Positions 34,016-45,485 of a stretch of 64,000 nucleotides of DNA are shown one piece after another. The translations under genes were made by a program, and so were the position numbers. Below the pieces are notes generated by a model. The model was not told the DNA's origin and made no database searches. It worked only from the letters and a program-made list of their open reading frames with translations. Source of the stretch: Panagrolaimus kolymaensis (Eukaryota; Nematoda; Chromadorea; Rhabditida; Panagrolaimidae). Positions within the stretch are counted from its first letter, which is position 1, and every line of letters starts with the position of its first letter. The stretch is taken from assembly GCA_028622995.1 (NCBI GenBank), contig JAJQJQ010000045.1:1302001-1366000 (forward strand), read 5' to 3'.

Positions 34016-35415
34016 ATGAAGGTTTATTTTAGCTTTCTATTAACTATTTTTTGTTTAATTATTAATAATGTTTTTATTGTTGTTGAAAGTGGATGTCCAA
34101 CTGGTTCATTACAATCATTAACAGATACAACAAAATGTTATACATTTATTTCTTCACCCAATGAATTTTTAAATTCTGAACAAACTTGCGTGGATTTAAA
34201 TGGACATCTTGCAAGTATTGGAGATGGATTTATTAATACTTTTCTTGCTGGTAAGCTTTTTTCGTAAAATACAAAAAAATATGTTTAAAAAATGTAATGT
34301 GTTTCGAAACGAAAATTTTATTTGTTTTTTGTTTTGAATCAAAAAACTTTTTCTTTTAAATATAATTTTTCATATTTTTATTTTCCATTTTTTGGTTGAA
34401 AAAAACTATTAAACTTTTTCTCTCTCGCGACGTATGTAAATAAAAATTTTACACTATTTTTTGATTCAAATTAACAAAAAAATTCAGACATAAAATTACT
34501 CTTCTTTACCATATTTTTTTTCTTCTGAATAATTTTCCAATAAAAAAGGCTAATAATTTTTTTTAGAAAACGCTCAAACAATTTTCGTTAAAACAAATGC
34601 TACCGATTTTTGGATTGGTGGAAATGATTTAGCTTCAGCTGGATTATGGGCTTGGACGGATGGACTCAAATGGGTTTATGATTCATGGAGTCCAGGAAAT
34701 CCACAAAATTCTCAAGGCCTTGATTGTATTTCCTCTCAATTAAATAATGGTTTATGGATTTCAAGTAATTGTTATGATCGAAAACCATTTGTATGCGAAT
34801 TGAATCCATTACCGGATTTTCATTGCCATTCATTTTGTGATTCAGAATGGACTTATTTTAATGAAAGTGATAGCTGTTATAAAACATTTTTCAATCAAAA
34901 ATGGCATGATGCTGAAGGAACTTGCGTATCAAATGGTGCACATTTAGTTTCCATTCATAGTCCAACTGAAAATAGCTTTGTCGCTGGTTAGTTTTTTGAA
35001 GCTCAAAATTTTTTGTAGTTTTGTTGCCCAATGTCATAATTTAATGTTTTAAAGCAAAAATAAAAAAATTATTGGTTCTGAAGCGATTTTGCCAAAAATT
35101 AATTCCATAAACAATTTTTTTTTAGGCATGTCCCATACCAATATCAAGGCATCAACTCCCCATCAAAGTTGGATAGGTTTATTTACGAATGATAAAAATG
35201 CAAATTGGAATTGGACGGATGGTTCACCAGTGGATTTCTATAATTGGGCCCCATCTCAACCAGATCATGGTGGAAAAGAAAATTGTGTTCAAATTTTTTC
35301 TGATGAAAGTGATCATTCTAATGAAAAAGGATGGTATGAAAAATATAATAATTATGATTGCAATAATGAATCAAGAGCTTTTGTATGTAAAAAAGCTGCA
35401 AATAAAAATAATTAA
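34016..35415 (+). CDS. secreted protein with two C-type lectin domains
   Basis: Exons 34016-34250, 34567-34986 and 35126-35415, in phase, encode 314 aa. Signal peptide: MKVYFSFLLTIFCLIINNVF. CTLD1 (about residues 26-142) has the C..G..., HLASI and DFWIGG motifs and ends FVCEL, but lacks an EPN/QPD site. CTLD2 (about 152-310) has CYKTFFNQKWHDAEGTC, HLVSIHS, SWIGLF, a QPD motif (SQPDHGGKENC, galactose-type signature of the family) and ends FVCKK. YDCN replaces the usual WND, so Ca-dependent sugar binding is uncertain. Likely an extracellular lectin of the nematode clec type, used in immunity or secretions. The start at 34016 is chosen because the signal peptide begins there. Confidence 0.9.
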
Positions 35416-35885
35416 TTTATTATATATTTTTTATTGATAAATAAATGTTTAACTAATCCAAGAACTTTCGCAAAAATACACTAAATAAAAATTTTTATGT
35501 TTGTTTCGCAGAACAAAAATTATTAACTTTCTTTATTTTAAGAATTTCCAAAAAGGAAAAAATTAAAAATGTGAATTTTAAATTAACTTTGTGGTTAAAC
35601 ATTATTTTTTCGGTTTTCGACTTTCTTTATTTACATTATTTTCTTAAGCATACTTTGAAACAATGAAATATTTTTCTTTCTTTTTCTTTTTTTTTTCTTG
35701 TTCGAATCATTCAAAATTTTTGTCAGTTTACATTCAATGTTTCAGTACTCGCAGAATTTTTTTGGGCAATTTTATTCTTTTATAAAAATATTTTATTAGT
35801 TGAAAAAATTTAAAAAACAAACTTTTTAATGTTTCCTCGTTATTCTCCCCATTTTTAATGATAAACGTGGGTTAAAAACAACCAT
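35416..35885. other. intergenic
   Basis: 3'UTR of the lectin gene and AT-rich spacer before the retrotransposon relic. No gene is seen. Confidence 0.4.
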
Positions 35886-36455
35886 CATCTGCTTCTGGTG
35901 ATGTTCTAACTTACTTCATGATCATGCTCGTGCTATCGTCTCCATCAACGTGATGTTCCAACCGAAGAACTGCTCTTTCTCTGGGAGGAAAGGTGATGGT
36001 ACAGCATATGTTTTCATGCTCTACTAATGTTCATGCTCTTACTAATGTTCATGCTCATGGTTCGTCCTCATGGTCTGGTCTTGCTCCACTGGTAGACTCT
36101 CAATTGTTCATCAACTTCATGGTACAACTCTTGTTCACTTCTTATGGCTTCTCTTGGTGTCAACTATCCTTGCCTATTCTATGTTAGCTTGTATTGTTGT
36201 CCCATTTTCTATTGTAATGGCCTTGTAAGTGTGGGGGAATGTTGTGCACTAACAGTCACTTCTCTAAGTGTCTGGACAACAAACCTAACTAGCCATCACT
36301 TCCTATTGTGATCCTAGCTTATTCTATTGTATGTTCTCTAATACGCTCTTGACTTCCTGTAGTAACCATGTATGTGCTGTTCTGACCATGTGGCTTCGTG
36401 CCTAATAAACTACTCTTCACAATTTGTCTGTACCTTCCTATTTCCGTGCAGCACA
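35886..36455 (+). mobile_element. LTR-retrotransposon relic (3' end plus LTR)
   Basis: Base composition is visibly GC-richer than the neighbourhood. A polypurine tract GTGTGGGGGAA (36229-36239) directly abuts TGTTGTGCAC at 36240, the expected start of a 3' LTR. The LTR runs about 216 bp to GTGCAGCACA (36455), whose inverse resembles the start. Upstream 35886-36228 is decayed internal sequence; one frame contains DVPTEELL, reminiscent of the VPTEEQLAD motif near the end of Copia polymerase. Stop codons interrupt all frames. The 5' LTR and most of the element are missing. Confidence 0.6.
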
Positions 36456-37270
36456 GTTACCTCTCTATTTTTATAATCAACCTGGCAACGCATAATATAA
36501 GAAGATTTTGAAACAATTCGTTAAATTTAAAATTCCCAAAAAGAAGTATTTATTTGCAAGTGGAAAACTCTCGAATCATAGAATTGATTTTGAACAAAGA
36601 GGCACGAAAGTTATAATTTTAAAGGCTTCAGCAACTCGAAATGAAGTAAATTTAATTCTAATGCAAGTGGAACTCTAAGGAAGACAGAAGCGTAAATGGA
36701 ATTAAGTGCATACAAGATTCTGAAACGTGAACACTTAAACATAAGAAACCCAAAAAAAATCATACTTTATTCCAATAAAAATACGAATTCAAAAAATGAT
36801 AAGAAAAACCGCTGTTTTTATATTAGATGAAAAAAGTTTCTGAATAAAAAAATTATTTCACATTTTCGACGTTAATATTGGAATATAGAAAGAAATAGTA
36901 AAAACAAATACAGAAAATAAATAAACATGCAAAAAATAAACTAAATCCAAGGCATAATTTTCCAATAGATGGATCATCGTCGTGTAAATCAGATTTTGTA
37001 ATTATTTTCGAGGTAAATGTAAATAAAAGTTTTATTTGTTTTTGGTTGTTTATTGTTTCTACTCCACCAATAATGTTACCAAACTTTCATAGAAAGGGGT
37101 TAGTAAGTTTCCAGTAACAAAAAATCTTTATCATTAAAAGCCAAAAAAAATTAAATTGCTTAATTTTATGGATCACACGTAAAATTTGTTTATTAGCAAC
37201 ATGAAAAAAACCAAAATATTAAGTTTATTAGAAAATATGATACCATAGCTAAGTTCTAAATGGCAAGGGC
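36456..37270. other. intergenic
   Basis: AT-rich DNA without recognisable exons. It lies between the LTR relic and the 3' end of the minus-strand gene. Confidence 0.4.
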
Positions 37271-37849
37271 TTAGCAAATAATTTTCTTACCATTTACTTT
37301 AATATTCGTTTCATTTCTCAAAAAATATTTTAAACTTCCATCAATTTTGATTAATTGAATTCGATATTTAATATCCGGTTGAAATGAAGGAAGATTTTTT
37401 AGTTTTGCTTCCAACATTATTACTTGATTCGGTTCCAATTGATCCCAAACATTTTTTTCATCTTTAATTATAATGGTTTTTGTTTGAAGTTCGACAATAT
37501 TTTTTGGTCCAAATACATCAATTCGAAGTGGAAGTGGTAAAGTTTCATGAATCAAATCAAATTCATTTTGTGAAAGTTTTTTGATTTTTGCTTCTAAAAA
37601 ATACACTTTTTAAAAATAAATTAATCAAAGAAATTAAATTTTAAAAAATCTACCATTATTTTCCGAAATCACGTCAAACGAGAAATTATTTGTGCCAATG
37701 ATTTTAAAATTGATTAAATTTAATGCTGGTTTTCGAGCATACACGTTGAAAGTAACATTATTTACGGTAAATATGTTTAAAAATGGAATGGTTTGCTTTT
37801 CAACGAATTTAATGAAAGCAGAACCACAATAAAAATTAAAACTTGACAT
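37271..37849 (-). CDS. hypothetical protein, beta-rich
   Basis: Exons 37849-37654 and 37593-37271 are in phase and give 172 aa from ATG 37849 (MSSFNFYCGSAFIKFVEKQT). An open frame continues upstream as a hydrophobic Leu/Phe-rich segment with no ATG, so an additional 5' exon or signal sequence is possible. The sequence alternates short hydrophobic and polar stretches (NNVTFNVYARKPALNLINF, PLPLRIDVFGPKNIVELQT, IKYRIQLIKIDGSLKYFL), suggesting a beta-sandwich. The family is not recognised. It is isolated between a retrotransposon relic and a four-span protein gene. Confidence 0.5.
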
Positions 37850-39127
37850 AACGAAAGGAATATTTTGACAAATCAGAAAAAGCAAGTGAAAATTTAACAA
37901 GTTTTTCTTTTGTAACACAAATTGCTCACAAAGCAAGTAAAAAAAATGTAAAAAAAAAGAAGAAAATATAATCGAGTGAGATTGCGCAATTTGCAATTTT
38001 TAATAAATCAATAAAAAAAGTTAATTATTATGATTGACTGCAAAAAAGACGGATGGATGACCTACAAATGCTGCTGCCATGAAGTGCCAAATAGTTTTTC
38101 GTTTACATTTATTTTTCTTGTTAGATAAACAAAAATAAAAACGTGCTTTATTTTGTGCAATAAATACATAAAAGCTATAACAAAATGGATTGTTTTCCTT
38201 CTATTTTCTATGGATAAGGTCAATGTGTGTGTGGCCACTGGCCAGTCAAATTCATAAAAAACGCACATCAATTTACCGGGTTTTTTTTGTAAGCAAGAGA
38301 ATAATACATAGATAGTTGCTGTTAGGGGTAATTAATATTTTCTAGTTCAAAATTCTGCCACAAAATGGCATAGGTAAATAAATATTTAATAATTCATAAT
38401 TTTTGGTTTGGTTTATAAAAGGGAAAATCATAATAGCTTTGATACAAAATGTATAAAAATCATCTTTTTCTTAGGTTTTTTTGAATATTTAATTATTTAG
38501 TTTTTAATTTTTTTTTGTAAAAAGTTTATTTAAAGGAATCTTTTTTGTCTACAAGAATTTAATTTTTTCCATCCAACGGTCTACGTTAACTTTCACCATG
38601 TTATTTTACTGGTGTTTTACTTTATTGTTTTTTTTATGTTACTGTAGTTTTTTTTTGTTCAGAAAAAATAAAGTTAAAAAATTCAAACAAAATAATAAGT
38701 CTTCCTTTTTTTATATATGAAATTTTGAGTGAAATATAATAATCAGATATTTTTTTAAATTTGGAAAATATTAAAATATTTAAGCTTCAACAAACTGATC
38801 GTCTTGTCAAGAAAAATCTTTAGTTCAAATGAATTCCTTTTAAACTTTTTATTATTTTTTAAAAGAGCTTTTTCAGAAAAAGTTATGTTCTTTCTTGCTT
38901 TGATGAAACATCATAACAAAAAAAAGAAAAATGATTAAGCATTCTTTTTTTCTTTTCCTTTAACAAATAACAAATATAAATGTTTCAAAACGATTTTTTT
39001 TATTTATTTTTGAAGCAGCCACGTTGGAAAAAAGAAAAAAACCTTTTAAACAACTAAAAATATTTCTTGGAAGAAAAAAGAAATAAAAAAGCGTTTATTA
39101 ACTTTGAATTTTAAAGCTCGAAAAAAA
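37850..39127. other. intergenic
   Basis: AT-rich spacer, probably with divergent promoters for the flanking genes. Small open frames here have no support. Confidence 0.4.
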
Positions 39128-40139
39128 ATGGTTTCATGTTCTCAAGTTAGTTTTTGACTCGAATAAAATATATTTTCTTTAAACCGAAAGCCATGGTTCT
39201 CAAATCAAAAATAAAAATGGGTATTTTACCATAGCTTTTGGTTATCGATCCGAAAATTTGAGATTTTTTTAAATTCCGATTCTTAAAACGAAAATTCTGA
39301 AAATTCTAACATTTTTCCATCCTAAATCTTTTTTTCTGAATAAATTTTTTTTAGTGTTGCATCTTTTTCATTGTCATTATAACCATTCCAATTTATATCA
39401 TTCTCGCTTTATTTTGGCATTCCGTAAATCAACATTGGTCTCATATCCCTTATTATGGTTTTGGTGTGCTTAATTGCTTTTTACTTTTAATTGGTGGAAT
39501 TATGAAGCATCGACATATGCTTGGCCTTTATTTACTTTGCGATGTAAGTTTTAAGTTTTAGGTTTTAGTTATTTCTTTTAGTCTCCAATGGAAAATTATT
39601 ATTTTAATAATTGGTTTTAGGGTGTTAGATTGATTTTACAATTTTGTGTTTGCATTTTTGCAATTTTGCGTGCAGCCAAATTAGATCATGATGATGTGGA
39701 AAAAATTTTTGGTGCTGAAGGTTTTTATAAATCTATTCAACAAAACGTTGATCCTGAACCTGCTAAAAATGCTATAGGACAAATTGATCAAGGTACGGGA
39801 CTTTAAAAGAAAAACTTAAAAATAAAAAAATAAAATTTTAAATAAAATAATAACTTAGAAGTTATCTCAAAATAACTTTGGAAAAAAATTAATTTTCAAA
39901 ATTTCCCTTTGAGACGAACTTTTTTAATTTCCATATTTAAAGTTTGATTAATGCTTCGACACTTTTTTTCAGTTACCGGTTACATCATGATCGTGCTCGC
40001 AATTTTCGCATTTTTGGATATCATTTCAACTTTATCTCGAATGGCTCTTGCCCATAATATGCGTGAAACTAATTGCCATAAATATAATGGCAAACTTCTT
40101 CCTCAAGTTACACCAAATTATATGGCTACTGATGATTAA
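39128..40139 (+). CDS. four-span membrane protein, nematode type
   Basis: Exons 39128-39145 (only 18 nt, MVSCSQ, inferred from phase and donor), 39355-39543, 39621-39792 and 39973-40139; 181 aa. Hydrophobic spans: CCIFFIVIITIPIYIILALF, YGFGVLNCFLLLIGGI, LILQFCVCIFAILRAA and YIMIVLAIFAFLDIISTL. A loop between spans 3 and 4 carries DHDDVEKIFGAEGFYKSI, and the tail is polar. This is the same architecture as the 26831 and 59363 genes, although sequence identity is not obvious. Function is unknown. The tiny first exon is the least certain part. Confidence 0.7.
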
Positions 40140-40557
40140 TTATAAAATGTGTTTTTTCGATTGATAAAATAAATTTATAAAAGGTGTTTTCCCTAAAAAA
40201 TACAATAAAATTAATTGATTCATTTTCCAAAAATAAACTATTTTAATTAACCAAATTAAAATAACTTTTTACACAAAATCTCGATGCAAAAATTCAAAAA
40301 AATTTGTAAACCATAAATTTAGAAAATAAAAAATTTATATCTCAAAGATTTAATGCCAAAATCTCAATTAATAAACCTTTTATTATTAAAATTTAAATTT
40401 TTTTTGTATCGGAAAATGTTACTAAAAAAAATTTCGTTTTGACACAAATTTCAAGAAATAAATAATTTTATTAGAAAAAGTTTAATAGAAAAATTTACAT
40501 AAAAATTGTTCATTTTTTTCTAATATTTTTTTAAAGCTTTAAAGTATTTTTATTTTT
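40140..40557. other. convergent intergenic spacer
   Basis: AT-rich DNA between two convergent genes, with several AATAAA-like signals. No other feature is seen. Confidence 0.4.
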
Positions 40558-41203
40558 TTAAGCTGGATATGGTCCATCTGAATTATATCCATATGGAGGT
40601 TGATGAACTGTATAACTTGGAACTTGTTGTTGGGATTGCAAGGGAGATGAAGGATATGGCAAATATGGATCGGTTGAAGTTTCATGACTTCGATATATTC
40701 CACCATTAACCATATGTGGTGGGGCTTGAGCTGTTTGTGGTGGCGGTGGAGGAGGTGGAGGTGGAGCACGATGAGGTGGAACAGCTGATTTCGTTGCAAT
40801 ACTTATATGTGGGCCCACTCTCTTTTTTCGACCTTTCATAATATAATATGCAAGAGCTATGCATCCAGCAATACATAACAAAGGACTAAAAAAGGGTTTT
40901 GGATAAATTTTTGCAAAGGAATAAAAAATTTTTTCGTATTCAAGCAAAGATTTTTGACTTTCGCTGCGGGGCAAAAGATTTTCATTGTGAGACAAAAATG
41001 GATTAAATCTTTCATGATTAAAAAAAATCACAGAATTTGTATTGTCCGGATTTAAAACTATTTTTTGTTTCAAGAAAAAATTATAGTTGCAAGCGAAATA
41101 GAAAATTCATATTTTTTCATTTTTGTAGCAAAAAAAAAATTAAAAATTAAACTTACACTAAAATTGCAAAAGCAATTCCAAATCCATTAAGTTCAAATCC
41201 CAT
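40558..41203 (-). CDS. small single-pass protein with proline-rich tail
   Basis: Exons 41203-41157 (MGFELNGFGIAFAIL) and 40885-40558 join in phase (GT/T gives Val) to give 124 aa. A transmembrane helix formed across the junction (IAFAILVPLLCIAGCIALAYYIM) is followed by a basic stop-transfer GRKKR. The cytosolic tail has a run of about nine prolines and a Tyr/Pro/Gln-rich end (SYTVHQPPYGYNSDGPYPA). Such tails can bind SH3 or WW domains. The longer upstream open frame of the second exon is intronic. The specific family is not identified. Confidence 0.7.
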
Positions 41204-41982
41204 TTTATTATTATTAACAAATTTATTTTAAAAAATATACAAAAATAAAACTGACGAAATAAAATTATTTCAAATTTTGACAATGAAACAACCTTTTTTT
41301 TTATTCGTGTGTTTGGTTGTTTGATTCTTTTTTCTTGTAAAAAAAGTTTTGCTTCCTTCTTTCAAGTTCGTCATGATTGGCTTTTTTTTCTCTTGCTTCG
41401 ATCAATGTGTTGCGTTTTTTCCCTCCTTATTTTTTTTGCCGCTGATTCAGTTTTTATTTCTTTCTTTCTTTCGTCAAAGAAAGAATAAAAAGAAATTATG
41501 ATTCATTTTTATTTTTTGCCATTATCGTCATTTTTGTGGCTGTGGCTGTTTTTGATGCTTGATTTTTTAGTAAGCATTTATTTTAAGGGGAATAATACAT
41601 AAAAAAGAAAGGTTATAAAAAATTATTTTGATCAAAAATAAAGTTTATAATAATATCATATTTTTGGAAAACGTGATTCTAGTTTTTTTTTCTTTGGGCC
41701 TTGAAAATAAATAAAAAACTAAAAACCATTGACTTTTTTAAACATAAAAAAATTATTCATTTTTTACTGTTTTAAAATACAATTTTTTGTGTAACTTTTT
41801 TACTTCGGTGTCAAACATATATATTTTCTAATTTATTCGACAGTAAATTAAAAGAAATTGAATCTATTAAAAATGGAAAAAAATTGAATCAAATAAAAAA
41901 AGAGTAAAAAAACTTTTAAAAATTAATAATAAAAAGTTTGATAAAAAAAAGAAAAAGAAAAAAAGAGACATATTTTTGTTAT
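41204..41982. other. intergenic
   Basis: AT-rich spacer upstream of the small proline-rich protein gene and downstream of the K+ channel. No gene is seen. Confidence 0.4.
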
Positions 41983-42027
41983 TTATTTTGAATCATCGCT
42001 GTACAAGTAATTTTGGCGGCCGTGACG
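41983..42027 (-). CDS. candidate alternative last exon of the K+ channel
   Basis: A TTTTTTTCAG acceptor precedes a 45-nt open segment encoding RHGRQNYLYSDDSK and a TAA stop. It lies about 260 nt beyond the main channel stop. It is in phase 0 and could be joined directly to exon 7 (ends at 42889), or to a GT donor inside exon 8 after GDQGT. Either would swap the C-terminal tail of the channel. No transcript evidence is available here. Confidence 0.45.
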   Translation of the reverse strand, partial: RHGRQNYLYSDDSK

Positions 42028-42282
42028 CTGAAAAAAAATAAAAAATAGAAAAAATATGTAAATGGCAGTAAGAAACAATAAGAAAATATTTAAAAACATA
42101 AAAGAGTTTTAATATTCTAAATTTTTAATAACTCCTAATTCTATAAAATAAAAATATTTTGTTAAAAAGACAAAGTTTTTTTAATATAAAGACTGGCACA
42201 ATGTGTTTTTATTTTAAAGATTTGGATGATGGCTGGCTGGTGGTTGACAAATAAAAAATGTAGTTTGGTTTGATCGATTATT

Positions 42283-45200
42283 TTATTTTTGTATCCATAA
42301 AACTGTTCCTTGATCGCCATCGTGTGAAGTTAAACGAGGTTCACCAACGCTACCAACAATCTACAAAAAATATTTTGAAAAAATAAAAAATAAAGAGATA
42401 ATGGAATTTCCAAAAAAATATGTATAAATAAAAATGTTGTTAGTAATTTTTTGGAATTGCACATGTTAAGGAAAAGTAATAGTCGTCACAAAGGGTCCAA
42501 TATCAACAAAATAATGTTAAATAAAAAAATATTAATATTTCCATTGAGGCTAAAAAAATAATTAGTAATAATTCAAACAATCCCAAACTTTGTTATAAAA
42601 AAATTTATGATTCTTTCTATCAGAAAATTTGATAATGGAAGTCTCGGAGCGAAAAAGTATCTCCACGAGAAAAGTTTAATAGCTAATTTTAAGATTAAAA
42701 CTAACTTTTTTAAAATTAAATCGAAAAATCCCTCAAAAATACCCGAAACAAAATAAATCTTTTTTGCTTCGAAATTAAAAAAACTCGCTTCCAGACTCCA
42801 AGTAAGGAATTGTAAGGTTAGAGTGTTAGTTCATAATTAAATGGTAAAACAAGGAAATTTAAACAAAATATGGAAGTTATCAACTCACTGCTGTTCTTAT
42901 AGATGACTCTTCAGTTTGCACTCCACGATTAACAAAACGTTGCTTTTGATTTGCATATTTATTGAGTTGTTTTTTGTTTGCATCCGACATAACGTGAAAC
43001 ATCATTCGCTTTTGCCATGGCATTCGTTTAACTACAGCATCAAGGGAACGTGGGTTGACTTCTGTAAAAGAAGAAAATCAAAAATTGCATTAAAAACTTT
43101 AATTTTTAGGTGAATAGAGTCGCGGAACGAAAATATTTTTAGTATGTGGAAAATAGAATATTTAGGAAATCGCTTGTCTGGCTTCCAAAATCCTAAAATC
43201 TCATCTCGAAACTAATATTTTCTAAAGTTAAATAACCAAGAAAATTTTTAAGTTTGTTCGAAAATATTTTTGAGTTTTGTCTCAAAACGAAGCTTTACAA
43301 AATTTGTATTTTGCAAAATTTTATTTTTTTTATTAAAAATACTTACCCTTTTTGGTGACTTTTTTTCCACCTTTTTCAACATCAACTTTAACAGGAATAA
43401 TATTTCCATCTTTATCTTTAACTGTGATGGCACTTTCATTTAAATCTATTTCAGTTAATTCTCCTTCATCTTGGGCTTCTTGTAAAGCTTTTTGATATTC
43501 TTCATCAATGTTTGATTTCATTCCCTATAAAATAAAAAATAAATGGGTCTCGAATGGAAATTTTAAATTAATTTTTTTGGGGTAAACTAACAGTAGCTAA
43601 AGCTTCAATTTGTTTTTGAATTATTTGCAATAAAGTTGAAACCAAGGCCAAGCCAATGAGAAGAAGAATGCCAATGAGAATAATGTAATCTGATTCGGAA
43701 GGAAGGACATCGCCAAACCCAATGGTTAAGAAACTGATGAGAGTGAAATATAAACTTGTTCCTGAAAAATAAAGGATCGAGGGAATACAAACAAAATTAA
43801 AAGCATATTTTTTTTAAAAAGCTTTTTATTAAATTCAATAAATTTAGATTTGTTTTCATCATTTTTTTCACAAAAAATAAAAATTATCTATTAATTTGAT
43901 TATAATTTCTTATTTTTTTTATTGGAAACTCTTATCCGCCAATCGATTCTTACTAAATCTAACTTTTTTTTGAATTTTCTTAATTGAAAACCAGAAAAAT
44001 TTGCAAAAATTTAAAGCCAAAATGGTATTAAATATATCCGTAAAATTTCGAAATTTAAACAAAAAACAAAAAAGTTTTCAGAATTATTCCAAATAAAAAA
44101 GTTTTTTTAAACAAAAACATATTTAAATTATTGTTTTCCATTTTTCCCTAATTTAAAGGTGTTAATAAAATTAATTAATATTTTTCTTTGAAAAAAATGG
44201 TTTTTTTAAAAACAGTTTTTTTTAGTTTTTATCATTATTTTTTTAAACTAAACTTTTTATATATATATATTTTTTGCGGCTTTTTTTATTATTACGTCAC
44301 TGACTTACCATAATTCCATTGAGTTTCAAAAAAGGTGAAAATCCAAGCACAAAATAAAATCCATAAAATTGTAATAATTAAAATAAAACTTAATGGAAAA
44401 TTCAATAAATCTTCTGAATCATCTCCTTTTTCTTTAGCAGCATTGGAAGAAGAGGGGTTTTTATTTTTATCTTCTGGGCCTATTTGTTCCATCTAAAAAT
44501 AATATATAAAAAAAGCTTTAATTTTGATTTTTAAATTTTATAAAAATTATTACCTTTTTTCCCAAATCTTTATTTACAACTCGTGTGCCTCGAGTCATAA
44601 AGCTCCAAATAACCATACATAATTTGGCAAATAAACCACCAAGGGCAATCAAAGAAATAATGGCGATAGGGATTCCAATAAATGCATATAAAATGGTTAA
44701 AACTCGACCAATGGTTGTTTGGGCTGCAATATTGCCATAACCTGAAATTGCCAAAATTAGAAACATGAAAAACAAACATTTTAAGTTTCAAAAGTCTGTC
44801 TATTTGTTAAAACCCATAAACCTAATTGTTGCAACAAGGATTCAAGTAGCGAAAATTTAAACAAAAAAACAAAAAATAAATACATATTTTAATTTTTGGT
44901 TTGCTTCGAAACCATTTTTCTTGAAAATTTTTGATTCATAAAACAAAACTAATAACTTTTAGAAATTTTGTTTAAATGTTTTAGCAATTTTTTTTTTGTT
45001 GCGTTGAGACCATTTAATTTCGGGTTTTGAAGTTGTTTTTTTTGTCAACAAAAAACCTTACCAATAGTGGTGTAAACTGTCATGGAATAATAAATGGAAC
45101 CCCAAAAAGTCCATTTAGTTTCGTTTAATGAAGCTCGTTCCACACCCAAATTTTCACGATATTCATCCAAAGTTTTTACTGTATGGTTATAAGCTTGCAA

Positions 45201-45485
45201 GGGGGTCATAGATTTAATTGAATTTAGCTTGAATGCAGTGTCCTGAAACGAAAAAAAGTTTATATTTTTATATCTAAAAAAACTTTGTGCTATGAGTCAA
45301 ACCTCAAGAAGTTTTTCCCTTTCTTCCATAAGTTTTCTAATTTCATATTCTTCATTTGGACCTTCAATAGCTAAAAACATAAAACCTCCAACAAGAGTGA
45401 GGAGGATTAAAATCAGCAAAGGATATAAGCCTTTCACTCCTTGTCGCAAACTTGAAAAAAGATTAGATACTTGTTGAGCGATCAT
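42283..45485 (-). CDS. two-pore-domain potassium channel (TWK/TREK type)
   Basis: Exons 45485-45303, 45242-45062, 44741-44554, 44492-44309, 43761-43592, 43524-43347, 43061-42889 and 42360-42283, in phase; 444 aa. It conducts background K+ current at the plasma membrane as a dimer. M1 (GLYPLLILILLTLVGGFMFLAI) is followed by a long extracellular loop with an NxT glycosylation site (NHT). Pore 1 is TVYTTIGYGN. M2 and M3 lie around FIGIPIAIISLIALGGLF and FILIITILWILFCAWIF. Pore 2 is SFLTIGFGDV and M4 is YIILIGILLLIGLALVSTL. The cytosolic tail is charged and acidic (GELTEIDLNESAITVKDKDG). Intact TIGYG/TIGFG filters indicate a functional channel. The exact twk orthologue is not assignable. An alternative tail exon may exist at 41983-42027. 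Confidence 0.95.

Noticed and set aside
35993..36187. 64-codon open frame in the retroelement region
   Set aside because: No protein signature; it overlaps decayed internal sequence of the LTR element in a non-coding frame.
40886..41073. Long N-terminal extension of the proline-rich membrane protein
   Set aside because: This part is intron: a good acceptor at 40886 joins in phase to a separate first exon ending at 41157, which completes the transmembrane helix.
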